This document shows positions 11,066-22,669 of a DNA stretch of 64,000 nucleotides, in pieces. This stretch comes from Dermacentor variabilis (lineage: Eukaryota > Arthropoda > Arachnida > Ixodida > Ixodidae): contig NC_134573.1 of assembly GCF_050947875.1 (NCBI RefSeq), positions 35,775,115-35,839,114 on the forward strand. Reading direction: 5' to 3'. The position numbers were made by a program, and so were the translations under genes. How positions within the stretch are numbered: the stretch's first letter is position 1; the number at the start of each line of letters is the position of its first letter. The notes beneath the pieces were generated by a model, which had not been told where the DNA came from, did no database searches, and saw only the letters and a list, made by a program, of their open reading frames with translations.

Positions 11066-11558
11066 CGCAATAAAAAAACTAGCGGTGGCATGAAGGGAAA
11101 GAAACGTTAAACAAAGTTGATGCTCTAAACAACAGGGGGGTACGCTTCAATTGGTTAAGGACTCTGCCTCCTGCATACCCTCCACCATCTGCTGCCCAGT
11201 GAAACGCCGTTCAGTGATTGTGCGGTGGCTTCTCGCTGGAAGGTTCCCATGCTAATACATGCAAACCTACGCAGCGCGCTCACGTGTCCATTATCAGAAA
11301 ACCCCACCATAGACTAATGTCACGTCTCACTAAAACTTGGTGTCCTGGCTCTGCTTGTGCATCGCTAGTTTCGCTTGCATCAACTTTCCGCGTTGCGCAA
11401 GAAGACAGGATGTTCATGACCCGGCTATGCTGTTCGACTGCTTAATGCTCTCGATAATGTTCAGAGTAAATTCACCCGTTTCATTTTAAATAATTACAGT
11501 CGCATTGCTACTATTACAAATTAGGAAGCTCTTCCACCGGTGGCCGTTATTTTTTATG
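11066..11558. other. No gene recognised
   Basis: Only short open frames without domains are present. Confidence 0.5.
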
Positions 11559-12130
11559 TACAGGGTGTCCCAACTAACATGTACAAAGTTATTAGAATAT
11601 GCAAATGCCACCTAGCTGGATAGAAGCAAAGTAAATTTGTTTTCCACCGCTTGGAGTTGCTCAGATGATTTCCTACATTTCGTGTAATTACATAGTTAGT
11701 CCTTATTATTTAATCAACTTCTCCAACAATATAATTAGATTAAGAGCGTCAATGAGTAAATTGTAGTTCAAGCTGAAATACTCCCGACACAGTTTTCTGT
11801 TGCTCAATAAGACTACATAAGTGTTTTTCCTACACACTAAACATTTGAACACCCTTAAGGGTGTAAATGAGTTTGTCGCCAGACGAACACCCTAAGGGTG
11901 CTGTTGTCTACACCCTACAGTTGGGGTGCCAATATAGCACCCTAGAGGAAGGGTGTCCAGCAAAATAAATTTAGGGTGTAGGGGTGCAAGTCCATATTAA
12001 CACCCATCTATGTGGGTGTTGGAAGGGTGTACACCCTTTTATTTCTAGTGTGTATGGAAGGCAGGTTCGGCAGTACACGCCTTCAATTACTATTATGTGC
12101 AGCGATCCACGCGTAACTCTCGCGTGTGTC
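11559..12130 (+). repeat. Dispersed repeat R-C, copy 1, split by a MITE
   Basis: It begins 'tacagggtgtcc' and matches 52973-53260, which begins 'tacagggtgtct'. Shared words are 'aaatatg.aaatgc', 'cgcttgga', 'taattacata' and 'ctacataagtgtttttcc'. The MITE at 11833-12052 interrupts it right after the last word, and the repeat appears to resume at 'ggaaggcaggttc'. Confidence 0.75.
11833..12052. mobile_element. 220-bp Tc1/mariner-like MITE with TA duplication
   Basis: It is flanked by TA at 11831-11832 and 12053-12054. The ends are inverted: 'cacactaaacattt' on the left, and 'cacactagaaataa' when the right end is read on the other strand. The interior consists largely of 'agggtgt' and 'acaccct' words in both orientations. 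It interrupts repeat R-C at a point where the second copy of R-C is continuous, which supports the TA boundaries. It has no coding capacity. Confidence 0.75.
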
Positions 12131-13554
12131 CGAAGGTTCAAGTTCGGCTACCAAACGCACCGTCGAACAGCCGGCCTTGAAGCTTTGATGGGCACACACA
12201 CACCTATATGTGTGGATCACATTACATATTAGTAATTCACGGTGTATATTGCAAAATCTGTCTTCGCTGCACAAATACAACCTAGCAAATGTCACTTTTG
12301 AGCATGTATATCAACACCAACGGTTATCACGATTTCCAGATCCACATAACATGCAACACAGACTGGTACGATATACGCTGCATATTCAAGAAAAATGTTA
12401 ATATATTTATTGCATGCTGCAATACAGAGTACAAGATATACATAAATCACAGGAAATATAAACATGCACAATCACCAAACACATAGGTAAGTACAAGAAC
12501 ATGTACATTTCCCAAAAAGGTATCTAAAATATATGTATTGATGGAATCTGTTATTAGAGAGCAAACTATGTATAGCGGCACTGAAAGAGCCTGAGTTGAC
12601 CTCGCAGTGTTTCGGGCCACATAAAGGAATAAATTTTCAGTATAAGGCTCAATGAACGAAAATTCAAGTTTTGGTGCCTTGAAAAAAAAGGGATATTGCA
12701 AAGGTGAATTAGGGAAGCAATTGAAATGCCGAGCAAACGCACAAGACACCTGTTATTTTGTAAACTAATGTAATCGCAAAGCATTATGAAAAGTTTGGAA
12801 AGTCGATATAAGCATAACTGGCCAACATTTTTCAGACTGAAACAATAATTTCCAAGCGTAGACGTGCTTTAAGTAAGGCTTAAGCCAGCAGCATTATTGC
12901 TAATTTTCTCTTTCTAACAAGATTACTTGAGCACGAAAAATATTTAGAATTTTTTTGTGCCTACATAGTTTGTCCTCTTTTGTGAAACGAGAGTTCTCTG
13001 TGCTAAAGGTGGTGTGTAGCAGATTTTCTAACTACAATTCCAGTTTCTATAAAATTTTGTCTTGTAACCCGAAGGCACTGGTACATATACAATATGTAGT
13101 TTGAAAATAGGTCCTTTTCTTACTATAAATCAAGAGTGAATATTCAACATCTACTATTGTGTGGGTGCAAAGTGCAGTAGAAGGCCTGATAAAAGCAAAC
13201 CACTGTTGAGTAAACGATTTTGCTGAGCACTAAAGGTGGACAGTGTTTTAAAATACATAGTAAATTTCTAAATTATTTGCACTTAGATGCAATAATACAA
13301 GATTAGGGCTTGCTGTAGCATGTGAGTATGCAAATTAACAAATATGGTTTAATAAATTAGCCATACTCTGGTTACTAAAAGAACACAGGCAGTCATGTAA
13401 ATGTTCAAGTTAAATATCACACTGTTAAAATTTGCCAGCAAACGGTCGTATCAAACATTATAAATATACTGAAAAAGGTGCTTTCTTGGGATAGTTGGTA
13501 ATTAATGAGAAAGAATTACGTACAGCGTGAATTACAAGGACTGCGAGAGAGGAC
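12131..13554. other. AT-rich sequence without recognised gene
   Basis: Only short open frames without domains occur. It reads like intronic or intergenic DNA. Confidence 0.5.
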
Positions 13555-14765
13555 AGACTGCGCTGACTTCCAATAATATTTTATTGCGTTGCCACATTGT
13601 GTGTATGTATACAAGCGCGGGCATTCGCAGAAAATGAGTCACAAGGGGCGTCTAACCGCAAGTCATTGTACTAAGCACGTGGTCACCTGAAAAAAAAACA
13701 ATTTCTATCTCATGAAATACAACACTTCACTAGGGTCAGCGTGATAGAGGGGGCACTAACGCACACACTACCGAGCTTTCTGGTGAAATTTGCTTCTATA
13801 ATTTCCTGGATGACCTGTGCTTCGCTAAAACTTGCGTATCTTCAAAGAGGGGCACGCAGCCAGTTCCAGGGCAATGGATGCCGAAGTGGCCTTTAACAGT
13901 GTTATGGACGTTATAGTGCACTCTTAAACGATCATTTAGGCACCCGCCTGTCCGTCCAACGTATTTACTTCCTCAAAATAGGGGAATATGGCAAACCAAA
14001 TTCGTTGCATATATCGCAAAACGTTTTCTCTGCCCGACAGAGCAAGAACTCTGACGAGATTCAGGCGCGTTTACACACTTACAGAGCTTTGCCAGCTTTT
14101 CCGGGGTTGAAAAAAGGACTGTGATTCCTGGAGGTTGCCGAATCTTCTTTAGCCTATCGGAGACATTGTGCACATACGGTGGCACTGCGAACCGATGTCT
14201 TTCAACCGGCTGGTTCCTTCACTGAGCAGGCTCATCACGGTTTGTGCCCCTCAGAAGCTGTTCCGCTATGGCTGAAATTAAGGCCCAAGGGTAGTCAACC
14301 CTAGAAAGGCATCAACCTGTGCAGCAAGGCTATGTTGCATCTCGTGTGAGCAAGATTTATTGACGCTATTAGGGATGCAAAACTTTTAATACCTCATTTA
14401 ACGAGGTTTGAGTGAAGAGTTAAAGGGCAAGAGGGACTACTTACTTCTCGGTTTGAAGCACCAGCCTCAGATCTACAAAGCGCGAGGAATCATCAATGGG
14501 GACCTCATGCGTTAGTTGTAGAGGCTTTCTTAAACATCTCCAAGACTCCCGAAGCAGCAGGCTCGAAAGCGTGATCAGTGCAATCAATAAATACCAGGTA
14601 GCCATTTACAAACCTGCACACTTTGACAGGAGATGCATCTAGGTGACCTTCAATATCGAAATCATGAGCTAGATAAATATCACATAGTTGCGGCGTGAGG
14701 CATGATCCTATACAAACACCCTTTATTTGTATATTGTGAAGGATCATGCTTGGCGCCGCCACTGA
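13555..14765 (-). mobile_element. Penelope-like element, minus arm of head-to-head pair
   Basis: On the minus strand, 14755-14590 encodes an RT palm segment ('GVCIGSCLTPQLCDIYLA') and the catalytic region 'FVNGYLVF', where both expected aspartates are lost. 'VPIDDSSRFVDLRL' follows at about 14510-14455. Further on are 'PPYVHNVSDRLKKI' and 'NLVCHIPLF', the approach to the GIY-YIG endonuclease. The 3' region contains 'caataaaatattattgg'-like sequence at about 13570-13590. PLE elements encode an RT plus GIY-YIG endonuclease in one ORF. This copy is truncated and broken, and it abuts an inverted copy at 14766. Confidence 0.8.
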
Positions 14766-15935
14766 TATTTAGCTAGCTTATCATGATTGTAACATTCAAG
14801 GTCACCTGGATGCGTCTCACGTTGTCAAAGTGTGCAGGTTTGTGGACGACTACCTGGTATTTATTGATTGCACTGATCACGCTTTAGAGCCTGCTGCTTT
14901 GGGAGACTTGGAGATCTTTAAGAGCTGCAGCCTCTAGAACTAACAAATGAGGTCCGCATTGATGATTCTTTGCGCTTTCTAGATCTCAGGCAGTGCCTTG
15001 AAAACAAACAGGTGTGCTAGTGCTTTGAACCGAGAAGTCACTCTTGCCCTTTAACTCTGCACATTCAAAGCTTGTTAAACGAGGTATTGTGAAGTTTTGC
15101 CTCGATAACAGCCTCAATAAATCTTGCTCACATGAAATGCAAGATAGTATAGCTGCACAGGTTGATCACCTTTCTTGGGTTGGCTACCCTTTAGCCTTAA
15201 TTTCAGCCATAGCGGAACAGCTTCTGAAGGGCACAAAACGTGATGAGCACAGTCAAGGAACCAGCCGGTTGAAAGACACAGGTTCGCAGTGCTACCGTAT
15301 GTGCATGATGTCTCCGATAGGCTAAAAAAGATTCGGCAACCTCCAGGAATCCGTCCTTTTCTCAGCCCCGGAAAAGCTGGCAAAGCTCTGTAAGCATGTA
15401 AACGCGCCTAAATCGCGCCAGAGTTCTTGCTCTGTCGGACACAGAAAAGATTTTGCGATATGTGCACCGAATGTGGTTTACCATATTCCCGTTTTGAGGC
15501 AGTAAATACGTTGGACGGACAGGCAGGTGCCTAAATGATCGTTTAAGAGTGCACTATAACGTCCATAACACTGTTCAAGGCCACTTGGGCATTCATTGCC
15601 GGGACTGCGCCTGCATGTCCCTCTTTGAAGATACGCAAGTTTTAGCGAGACACAGCTCACCCGGTACATTATTGAAGCTGATTGCACCAGGAAATTGGGT
15701 AGTGTGTGTGTGTTAGTTCCTTCTCTATCACGCTGACCCCTAGTGAAGTCTTGTATCTCCACAGATAGAGATTGTGATTTTTTTTCGTGACCATGTTCTT
15801 AGTACATTGACTTGCTGTTAGAACACCCCTTGTGACTGCCTTTCATTTTCTGCGCATGACCCCTCTTGTGTATAAACACACTGTGTCGCAACGCAATAAA
15901 ATATTGTTGGAAGTCAGCGCAGTGTATGTCATCTC
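14766..15935 (+). mobile_element. Penelope-like element, plus arm of head-to-head pair
   Basis: The plus strand begins inside the RT, with 'GHLDASHVVKVCRFVDDYLV' up to about 14862. The FVDD catalytic box is intact, unlike in the minus arm. 'FNSAHSKLVKRGIVKFCLDN' follows at 15050-15110, then 'RLKKIRQPPG' and 'NVVYHIP', the start of the GIY-YIG region, then 'CRDCACMSLFEDTQVLARH'-type sequence in shifted frames near 15600-15645. The 3' end has 'aataaaatattgttggaagt' near 15895-15914. Stops and frameshifts make it inactive. It is the mirror image of 13555-14765. Confidence 0.8.
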
Positions 15936-18660
15936 TCACAGTCCTTGTCCTTCCCACTGTACATCATTTTTTATACTGCACAGTGAATATTAATTGATTC
16001 AAAATTAGAAAAATATAGTGCACATCTGAGCTGCAAAAATGCAATTGATGCAGCAAATGACGTTGAGCTTTCCAAAAGAAAAAAAAATGTTCACGGTTAA
16101 CCATGAGGTGCAGGGACTCCATCCTCTGAGCATCTTGACCAATAAATGCAGCGCATGGCATTGCTGGAATCTTGCGTCCTGCATTAGCAAAATAAGAAGA
16201 GAATCATGAGAGTTCAGTCTGTGCAATTACACATGTACACTGTGGAAAATTTGATAAGGCAACAAGCTCCTGAAAGTAACAAACTTAATTAATGTGACTG
16301 GGAACAATGCACAGCTCAGGCAACTGGGCAAGACAGGTGAAAGGTAGGAGAAATTTTTATTTTGCAAATTTAGGAATTGCATTTACTGTGAACACTAAAC
16401 CACTGTGTCACTTTGAATACAAGGCACATACAGCAGCAAAAGCAAATAAATTTACAGTAGCCTTTTCACCATAGAAAATAAGAGTGAATTAAATTTAATG
16501 ACACTAGCAATGACATCTCTCAACAGACATTTGTCCAAGAGTGTGTATGTGACCTTAATATAAATTGACATGAAATCTGCAATATATCTCTGCATTACAC
16601 TTTATAAGTACTGCAGCTGAGAACCTTACGGGATATGGCACATTAAGAGTGACATGCACAAGACATTAAAAATGGCTGTTTTTACACAACATTATTACAC
16701 TAGGAGACAAAGAGTAGTTTTACAGAGTGCACACAATATGAAAATGAGGGAACCCCCACTGGCATTCTCATTTGCCCTGCAATATGCATCCAGCCCAACA
16801 ATCTCCAACTCTCCAATGCAGTTTATTAGACCATTTCTGTATACTGAAATTTATTGTGTATTTCTTATCTACTAATTGAGCAAGAACTGACGTTTCGGCA
16901 TACTTTCCTTGAAAATTTAGCATGTGTTAACTATTTTCCTTAGAGCAGGCCCCTTTCGTTCAATGGGTTAGCTTGGCGATATGGTGACAAGTAGTAGTCC
17001 CAAAGATCATAAGTTTAAATAAACTTATGATCCTTCGTCATGCTCCCACTTTTTACTTCATGCTCTAAACTGTGATACCCCTCCTAGGCAGTTTATGTTG
17101 TTCTGCGAATACATACATGGTCCTTCTTTATGTAGCCTCTCAACTAGAGCCTGAAATTTCTCGTCTCCTAAAAAATCATCTTTACCACCCGAAATATATT
17201 GCATGGTTACCCCTCATTGGGGGGGGGGGGAGGGATTGTATATAAGTGTTCATATTCAATGAACCTCAGAGCCACCACCATTTCTCATCCTGTGTTGCCA
17301 CTACCCGCATAAGTCGCTATGGTTGTAAATTGGCTACCCACCCTCTCCCGCCAAAAAGTACATTTTTCCACATGGAAAATCACCACAGCATTGCATTTGA
17401 TTGAATGAGTCCTCCTGTGCATGTTTTTTTTTCTCGTCTTGTAATGGCAAGGTTCAACATGGTCAAGTTGTCTGAAAACTGCCAAGCCCCAGCCAATACT
17501 TTGTGTAGTTTCAAAATTATGAAACATTCATTTTTCAGGACTTGTCCCAAATTAAGCATGAGGCAGATTTTCATGATGCAAATGAGGAAAGGTTGTGCTT
17601 AGTGACAATGATAGGCCTACTATATCCTGCAAAACTGTGTGAAATGACATATGCTTGCAATATTCATGAGCAGCTAGCTCAGTAGAAGAAATAGGCGCAA
17701 TGCCTGCGGAAATGTTTTTTAACACCCATGAGAGGTCGTAGTTTCTTATAATTTCTTCAAATCCCTTGCAGTCTAGATTGCAATCCGGCGCATTTTGATA
17801 TTGTATTTGAATAAAAACAGCTCAAATTTTAAGGTTTTGAGAATTATACGGGATTAAATAAAAGGTAGCAGAGTAATGCAACGAGCAAATAACAAGCTCA
17901 TTGCATACAGTAAAGAAATATTCCTTTCCTGCAAAAACATTGGTAGCAGGAAGGTCATACGAAATTACCACTGAATGCACAATAAAGAATATCATGCTGG
18001 AATGCTCCAGTCTGTGAATATTCTTGCACAAAGAAAATCCTCATTATGAAAGGCCATCAAGAAAATGCAAGTGTATGCTTTGGATCAGCAGTCATACCTG
18101 CAGTATGCAGTACAATCGGCAATATTTAAAAACACACACAACTGCACATAATATTGTTATCAAGCTTAGGCCGCCAAGGAGCCTCAGAGTTTTAAATTAT
18201 AACTTGGCTTACTATATTAAACTTCACACCTACATATACTTACAATGCTGTCTTCCCAACTGCTTCCTAGAAGACATCAACCATCTATCTGCCAGAAGGC
18301 GAACGCAAGTGGCTTGCTCTTGATGGAGGGCACCAAGGCTGGGCATTGTGTAATTGCTGCTATCACCTGCATGACCTGCGAGAAACAACGCTCTAAGTTC
18401 AAAATAAACAAATGCTATTAGAATGAAAGACAAGATCGCTGGCAATGAGCCTCGTTTTGATTTGCACGAGAAAAGCAAAAAAATATGGACTTTGTGCTGC
18501 TTACTGAAAAAGAAGCAAGCTTCCTTCCAGATGTTGCAGTCATGCATTAACATTGTCACACAGCTGCACGTTTGTATGCTCATATGATGCTGTCGCTACT
18601 CTGCCAGCATGCTTTGCATAGCTTATTATTTCAAGTTATATTGATCATTGTGTTTTCTTC
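15936..18660. other. AT-rich sequence without recognised gene
   Basis: The stretch contains a perfect 12-bp stem hairpin at 17005-17032 and a nine-G run near 17220. No exon with good splice signals was recognised. Confidence 0.45.
17005..17032. repeat. Perfect hairpin, 12-bp stem and 4-nt loop
   Basis: 'gatcataagttt' and its exact reverse complement are separated by AAAT. No adjacent gene is recognised, so a role as terminator or processing signal is not supported. Confidence 0.8.
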
Positions 18661-19550
18661 CCAATTTTGGCAAATAGCACCAGCAAAGAAGTAGCTCACT
18701 TACACACACACTCCCTTGTGAGGAGCGAATTCACATACACGCACGCATGCATGCACGCGAGCGCGCACACACACACGCACACACAACAAGCACACAAGCC
18801 TCTACCACATAAGCAGCTTCCCACGCTTGACACACTGCATTTTTTTATCCTTTGACACTCCTACTGCTAAGGCATAAAAAAGCCTTCGTGTGACCAACCC
18901 CAAACTCCTCAACTTACACTTCCAGCTTAAACACTTTCTCGAGAGCCAGGACAAGCCTTCCAGCTTCCCCAGTTCTCCAAACTGTAGTTACGAATTTCAA
19001 TAGGGCTATAGGTGACAGCTATCGAAGGGCATGCAAACTACCAGGAGACACCTAAAGCTTGCATATGATACCTCTAAAGCACAGCAACAACACTCCTAAT
19101 TATCAAAATTAATTAGAGCTCCTGAGGACAATTGCTATATACGTAGGACGTCTCGAATAACCGGCTGTTCACAATTTCAGCGGTTGTCTGTATCAACGGA
19201 AATGTGGGCTAATGGGAAATTCACGTCTTTAAGATCAGAATTAGTATAATGGCGAAACACACTACCAGATTTCTTAATCATTTATTTATGCTCTGGATGT
19301 AACGTTCCCTTTAGAATAACAATCAAGGATATCAATTCATCAGGGCAGAGGACGGAAAATGGAGGAAGCGTATACCTGACGCCTTCCCACTGATCCTCCT
19401 GAGAAACGGCGCCTCATACAGCAGTTGTCCAGGTTGGCTTGAAACCAAACTCGGGTTTCAGGCAGCAACACTCGCTGCAGCAAATTGGAAGAGTTTTATT
19501 GCGAGTAAAACTCTACCGGCCTTATGCAATACAAATGCACGCACACAAAA
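18661..19550. other. CA-rich patch and unassigned sequence
   Basis: Positions 18705-18790 are rich in 'cacaca' and 'cgca' words. The rest holds no recognised gene and leads into the 50-bp minisatellite. Confidence 0.4.
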
Positions 19551-20000
19551 CGCACTCGCGCGCACACAAATATACGCACTCTCAAAGCGCAGACACAAAA
19601 CGCACTCGCGCGCACACAAATATACGCACTCTCAAAGCGCAGACACAAAACGCACTCGCGCGCACACAAATATACGCACTCTCAAAGCGCAGACACAAAA
19701 CGCACTCGCGCGCACACAAATATACGCACTCTCAAAGCGCAGACACAAAACGCACTCGCGCGCACACAAATATACGCACTCTCAAAGCGCAGACACAAAA
19801 CGCACTCGCGCGCACACAAATATACGCACTCTCAAAGCGCAGACACAAAACGCACTCGCGCGCACACAAATATACGCACTCTCAAAGCGCAGACACAAAA
19901 CGCACTCGCGCGCACACAAATATACGCACTCTCAAAGCGCAGACACAAAACGCACTCGCGCGCACACAAATATACGCACTCTCAAAGCGCAGACACAAAA
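19551..20000. repeat. Minisatellite: nine perfect copies of a 50-bp unit
   Basis: The unit starts 'cgcactcgcgcgcacacaaa' and recurs at 19551, 19601 and so on, ending exactly at 20000 after nine units. All nine units appear identical by eye. Because 50 is not a multiple of three, one reading frame passes through the unit in all three phases, and no plus-strand phase has a stop. This yields a long open frame with a 50-residue period over three units. The protein reading is almost certainly a by-product. Confidence 0.95.
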
Positions 20001-20151
20001 GCACGCACGCGCACATTGATAAACACAAACAAGCACACATACATGCAGGCAGACACGCTATCACGTGCACGCACACAGAAACAAGCTCACAAAACACGTA
20101 CGCACTAGACACACGCAAGCACGCCGGCCCATACAAACCGGCATGTGCGCG

Positions 20152-20387
<236 letters not shown>

Positions 20388-20673
20388 GCGAGCTGAGCGC
20401 ACGCACACACACGAATCGAGCCGAGCGCGAGCACGCACACACGCACAGACAAAACGAGCCGAAAACATGCTAAAGGCGCCCGGCAAGCAGCAACAGCAGC
20501 ACGCGACCGCATCAGGGAGAACCAATACCGCGCCAGTTCTTTCGAAAGGTGGCAAAGTCAGTCGTCCTTTTTCTACGCGACGCCAAAGTGGTCGACCACA
20601 TTACAAGAAGCCACGCTGAACGGACAAAAGAATCACATCTACGAACGTTCAAGCGCTGAGAAACAAAGCGTAA

Positions 20674-21085
20674 GGGCACATTCACACCGGCGACTTGAGC
20701 AGGTCGCGCGACCATTTGCGACTCGCGACCAAAAAGCGACCGAAGGCGACTGATGTTCACACCGGCAAGCCCGGCTGAGCGCGACCCGCAAGTCGCAATC
20801 CCGGAGATTATCGTTCTCAGCGAGAACTCTCGGAATCTACGCGGAATTTGAACGCGACGCCGGAGGAGGCCGGATGTAGACACACGAAAGATCACTTCCG
20901 GTGCGCCGCTGATTGGTTTATCAGTTTTGCGACCACGGTCGCGCGACTGAAAAATCGCGCAGAGAGCGACTGGCCCAAAATGGTCGCTTTTCAAGAAAGG
21001 CGACCGTTTGCGACCATTTGCGACTGGTCGCTTTGCGACCAACTTGGTCGCGCGACCACTGTCAGTCGCCGGTGTGAATGAGCCC
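20674..21085. mobile_element. 412-bp PIF/Harbinger-type MITE with TAA duplication
   Basis: The ends are inverted repeats: 'gggcacattcacaccggcga' at left and 'tcgccggtgtgaatgagccc' at right. TAA occurs directly outside each end (20671-20673 and 21086-21088), as expected for PIF/Harbinger elements. The interior is dense in 'ggtcgc' and 'gcgacc' words on both strands. It has no transposase, so it would need one supplied in trans. Confidence 0.8.
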
Positions 21086-21557
21086 TAACTATGCAGGCGC
21101 ACCGCGCCCGATATAAGACGGGGCGCGATCGAGGTAGTTAACTTGCCCTACTAGGAGTGCAGCTGCTCTTGCTCTTACATTAGTGAATTATGCTACGAGA
21201 TCACAGTAAGAAACTTCTAGAGCGAACAAAGACACCTAACCCACCAAAGAAATACCAAATAAATGGGCACTTGCCTGAAAAATCCCATTATGGCAATACT
21301 ACCGACCGCCGACGCAGGGCACATTGCAACTGCTCGTCTCAGCGTCCGTGGATCCGTCTTCCAGTGCGTACGAACGCTTTGCTTTGAAGTGGAGCACGAG
21401 TAATACACAAAGCACGGGCCACACCTTTTTCTACACCGCACACAAAACTAATCACACGTGTAAAATTATTTCGCACAGCGCGAGACGCGAACGCATTTCA
21501 TGTAGCGAGAGAATGCAATAATGGCGTAGCTTCCGCCTTCCCGTCCTGCCGCGCGCC

Positions 21558-22669
21558 GAAGTGACGGCATGTGACGCGTGCGTCTATTTGTCGTACAAAA
21601 ATCCCTCACGTGACCTGATCCTAGGTGCCTAGGGACAGCATCGTTTAGGGATTTTTGAGAAGGCACGATGCTGGCGCCGAGCGACGCCGTGTCGTGTTCG
21701 TCCTCGGCGTGATCGTTCTCTGGACCGCGCATTGTTCAACATTGCTCATGTGATCGTGCGTGCGTTGCTTGTGTGGTGGTTGTAGGTTCTGTGTTACTTG
21801 GCGGAAAGCCGTGAGTAGTGGCGGTGCGGCAGTGCGGCTTTGGCCTCGGTGAGCTCTGGAACTACAGAATCTGCGTTGTGTGCCCCGTGCTTTCTTGAGA
21901 ACCCGGCGGTGGTGACAATTGAAATATCGAAGTGGCCTAGCTCCTCGGCAGCGAAGTTCAGCGAATCACGATGAGGCGTCGCCGTGTCCGACTTTGCTTA
22001 ACGGACATCGAGGGATGTGCTGCTCGCTGCAAGTCATGTAAATGCAACTGCCTCGACAGCCCACTGTTCAGCGCTGAATGTGTGTTTGGTGTGCTGTGCT
22101 TGAAACTAGTGGTGCAGCCGTGCAGCGGGGGTGGCTGAGGAGCAGAGTGGCTTAAGGGCTCCGTTTGCGCGTTCACAGACATGTGCTTCCGTCTTGGTCT
22201 CATTAGCGGCTGTCGCGAGACTGTGGTGTGCTAGCTCCTTGCCTAGTATAAGGTTTACGACGCTAACACACAGCATGTTCACGTTTTTCCGCACTATATG
22301 TCATTTGCATGACGGCCGAGTTGAAAACGAGCATATGTCTGTGTTATTTGCATTTGTGTGTTGTAAATTACTTTCTATTGTGGAAGTTCTGGGAGTCTTA
22401 TTACGCAAGGAGTGCGAACGTAAACATAAACACATGTGTGTCTGAAATTTTGAATTACCCATAATACCCTTTACGACTGATAAGTGGGCTACACGGCCTG
22501 TGTGAATCAGCTACCGTATGTTGCGACGCTCTTTCGTGTGGTAGAATGATGCATGGTGCGCGTTTATTTCTGTACTGTTGTAAAAACCATTTGTTTATTC
22601 ACTCAATACAAATGTACGGCTTCTTCGCCACAGTACATTTTAGTTACGCGGTGAAGCATACTAAAAGTG
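21558..22669 (+). repeat. Left arm of 6.2-kb fold-back structure
   Basis: This 1.1-kb arm is repeated in inverse orientation at 26594-27720. The outer edge starts 'gaagtgacgg', with a further matching block 'gtcgtacaaaaatccctcac' near 21590. The inner edge stops exactly after 'gcatactaaaagtg'. Within a 315-bp block (22131-22445) the arms differ at only four positions. The 104-codon open frame there is probably non-coding, because all four differences change amino acids. Confidence 0.9.

Noticed and set aside
19551..20000. CRISPR array
   Set aside because: The 50-bp units are contiguous with no unique spacers, and the setting is eukaryotic.
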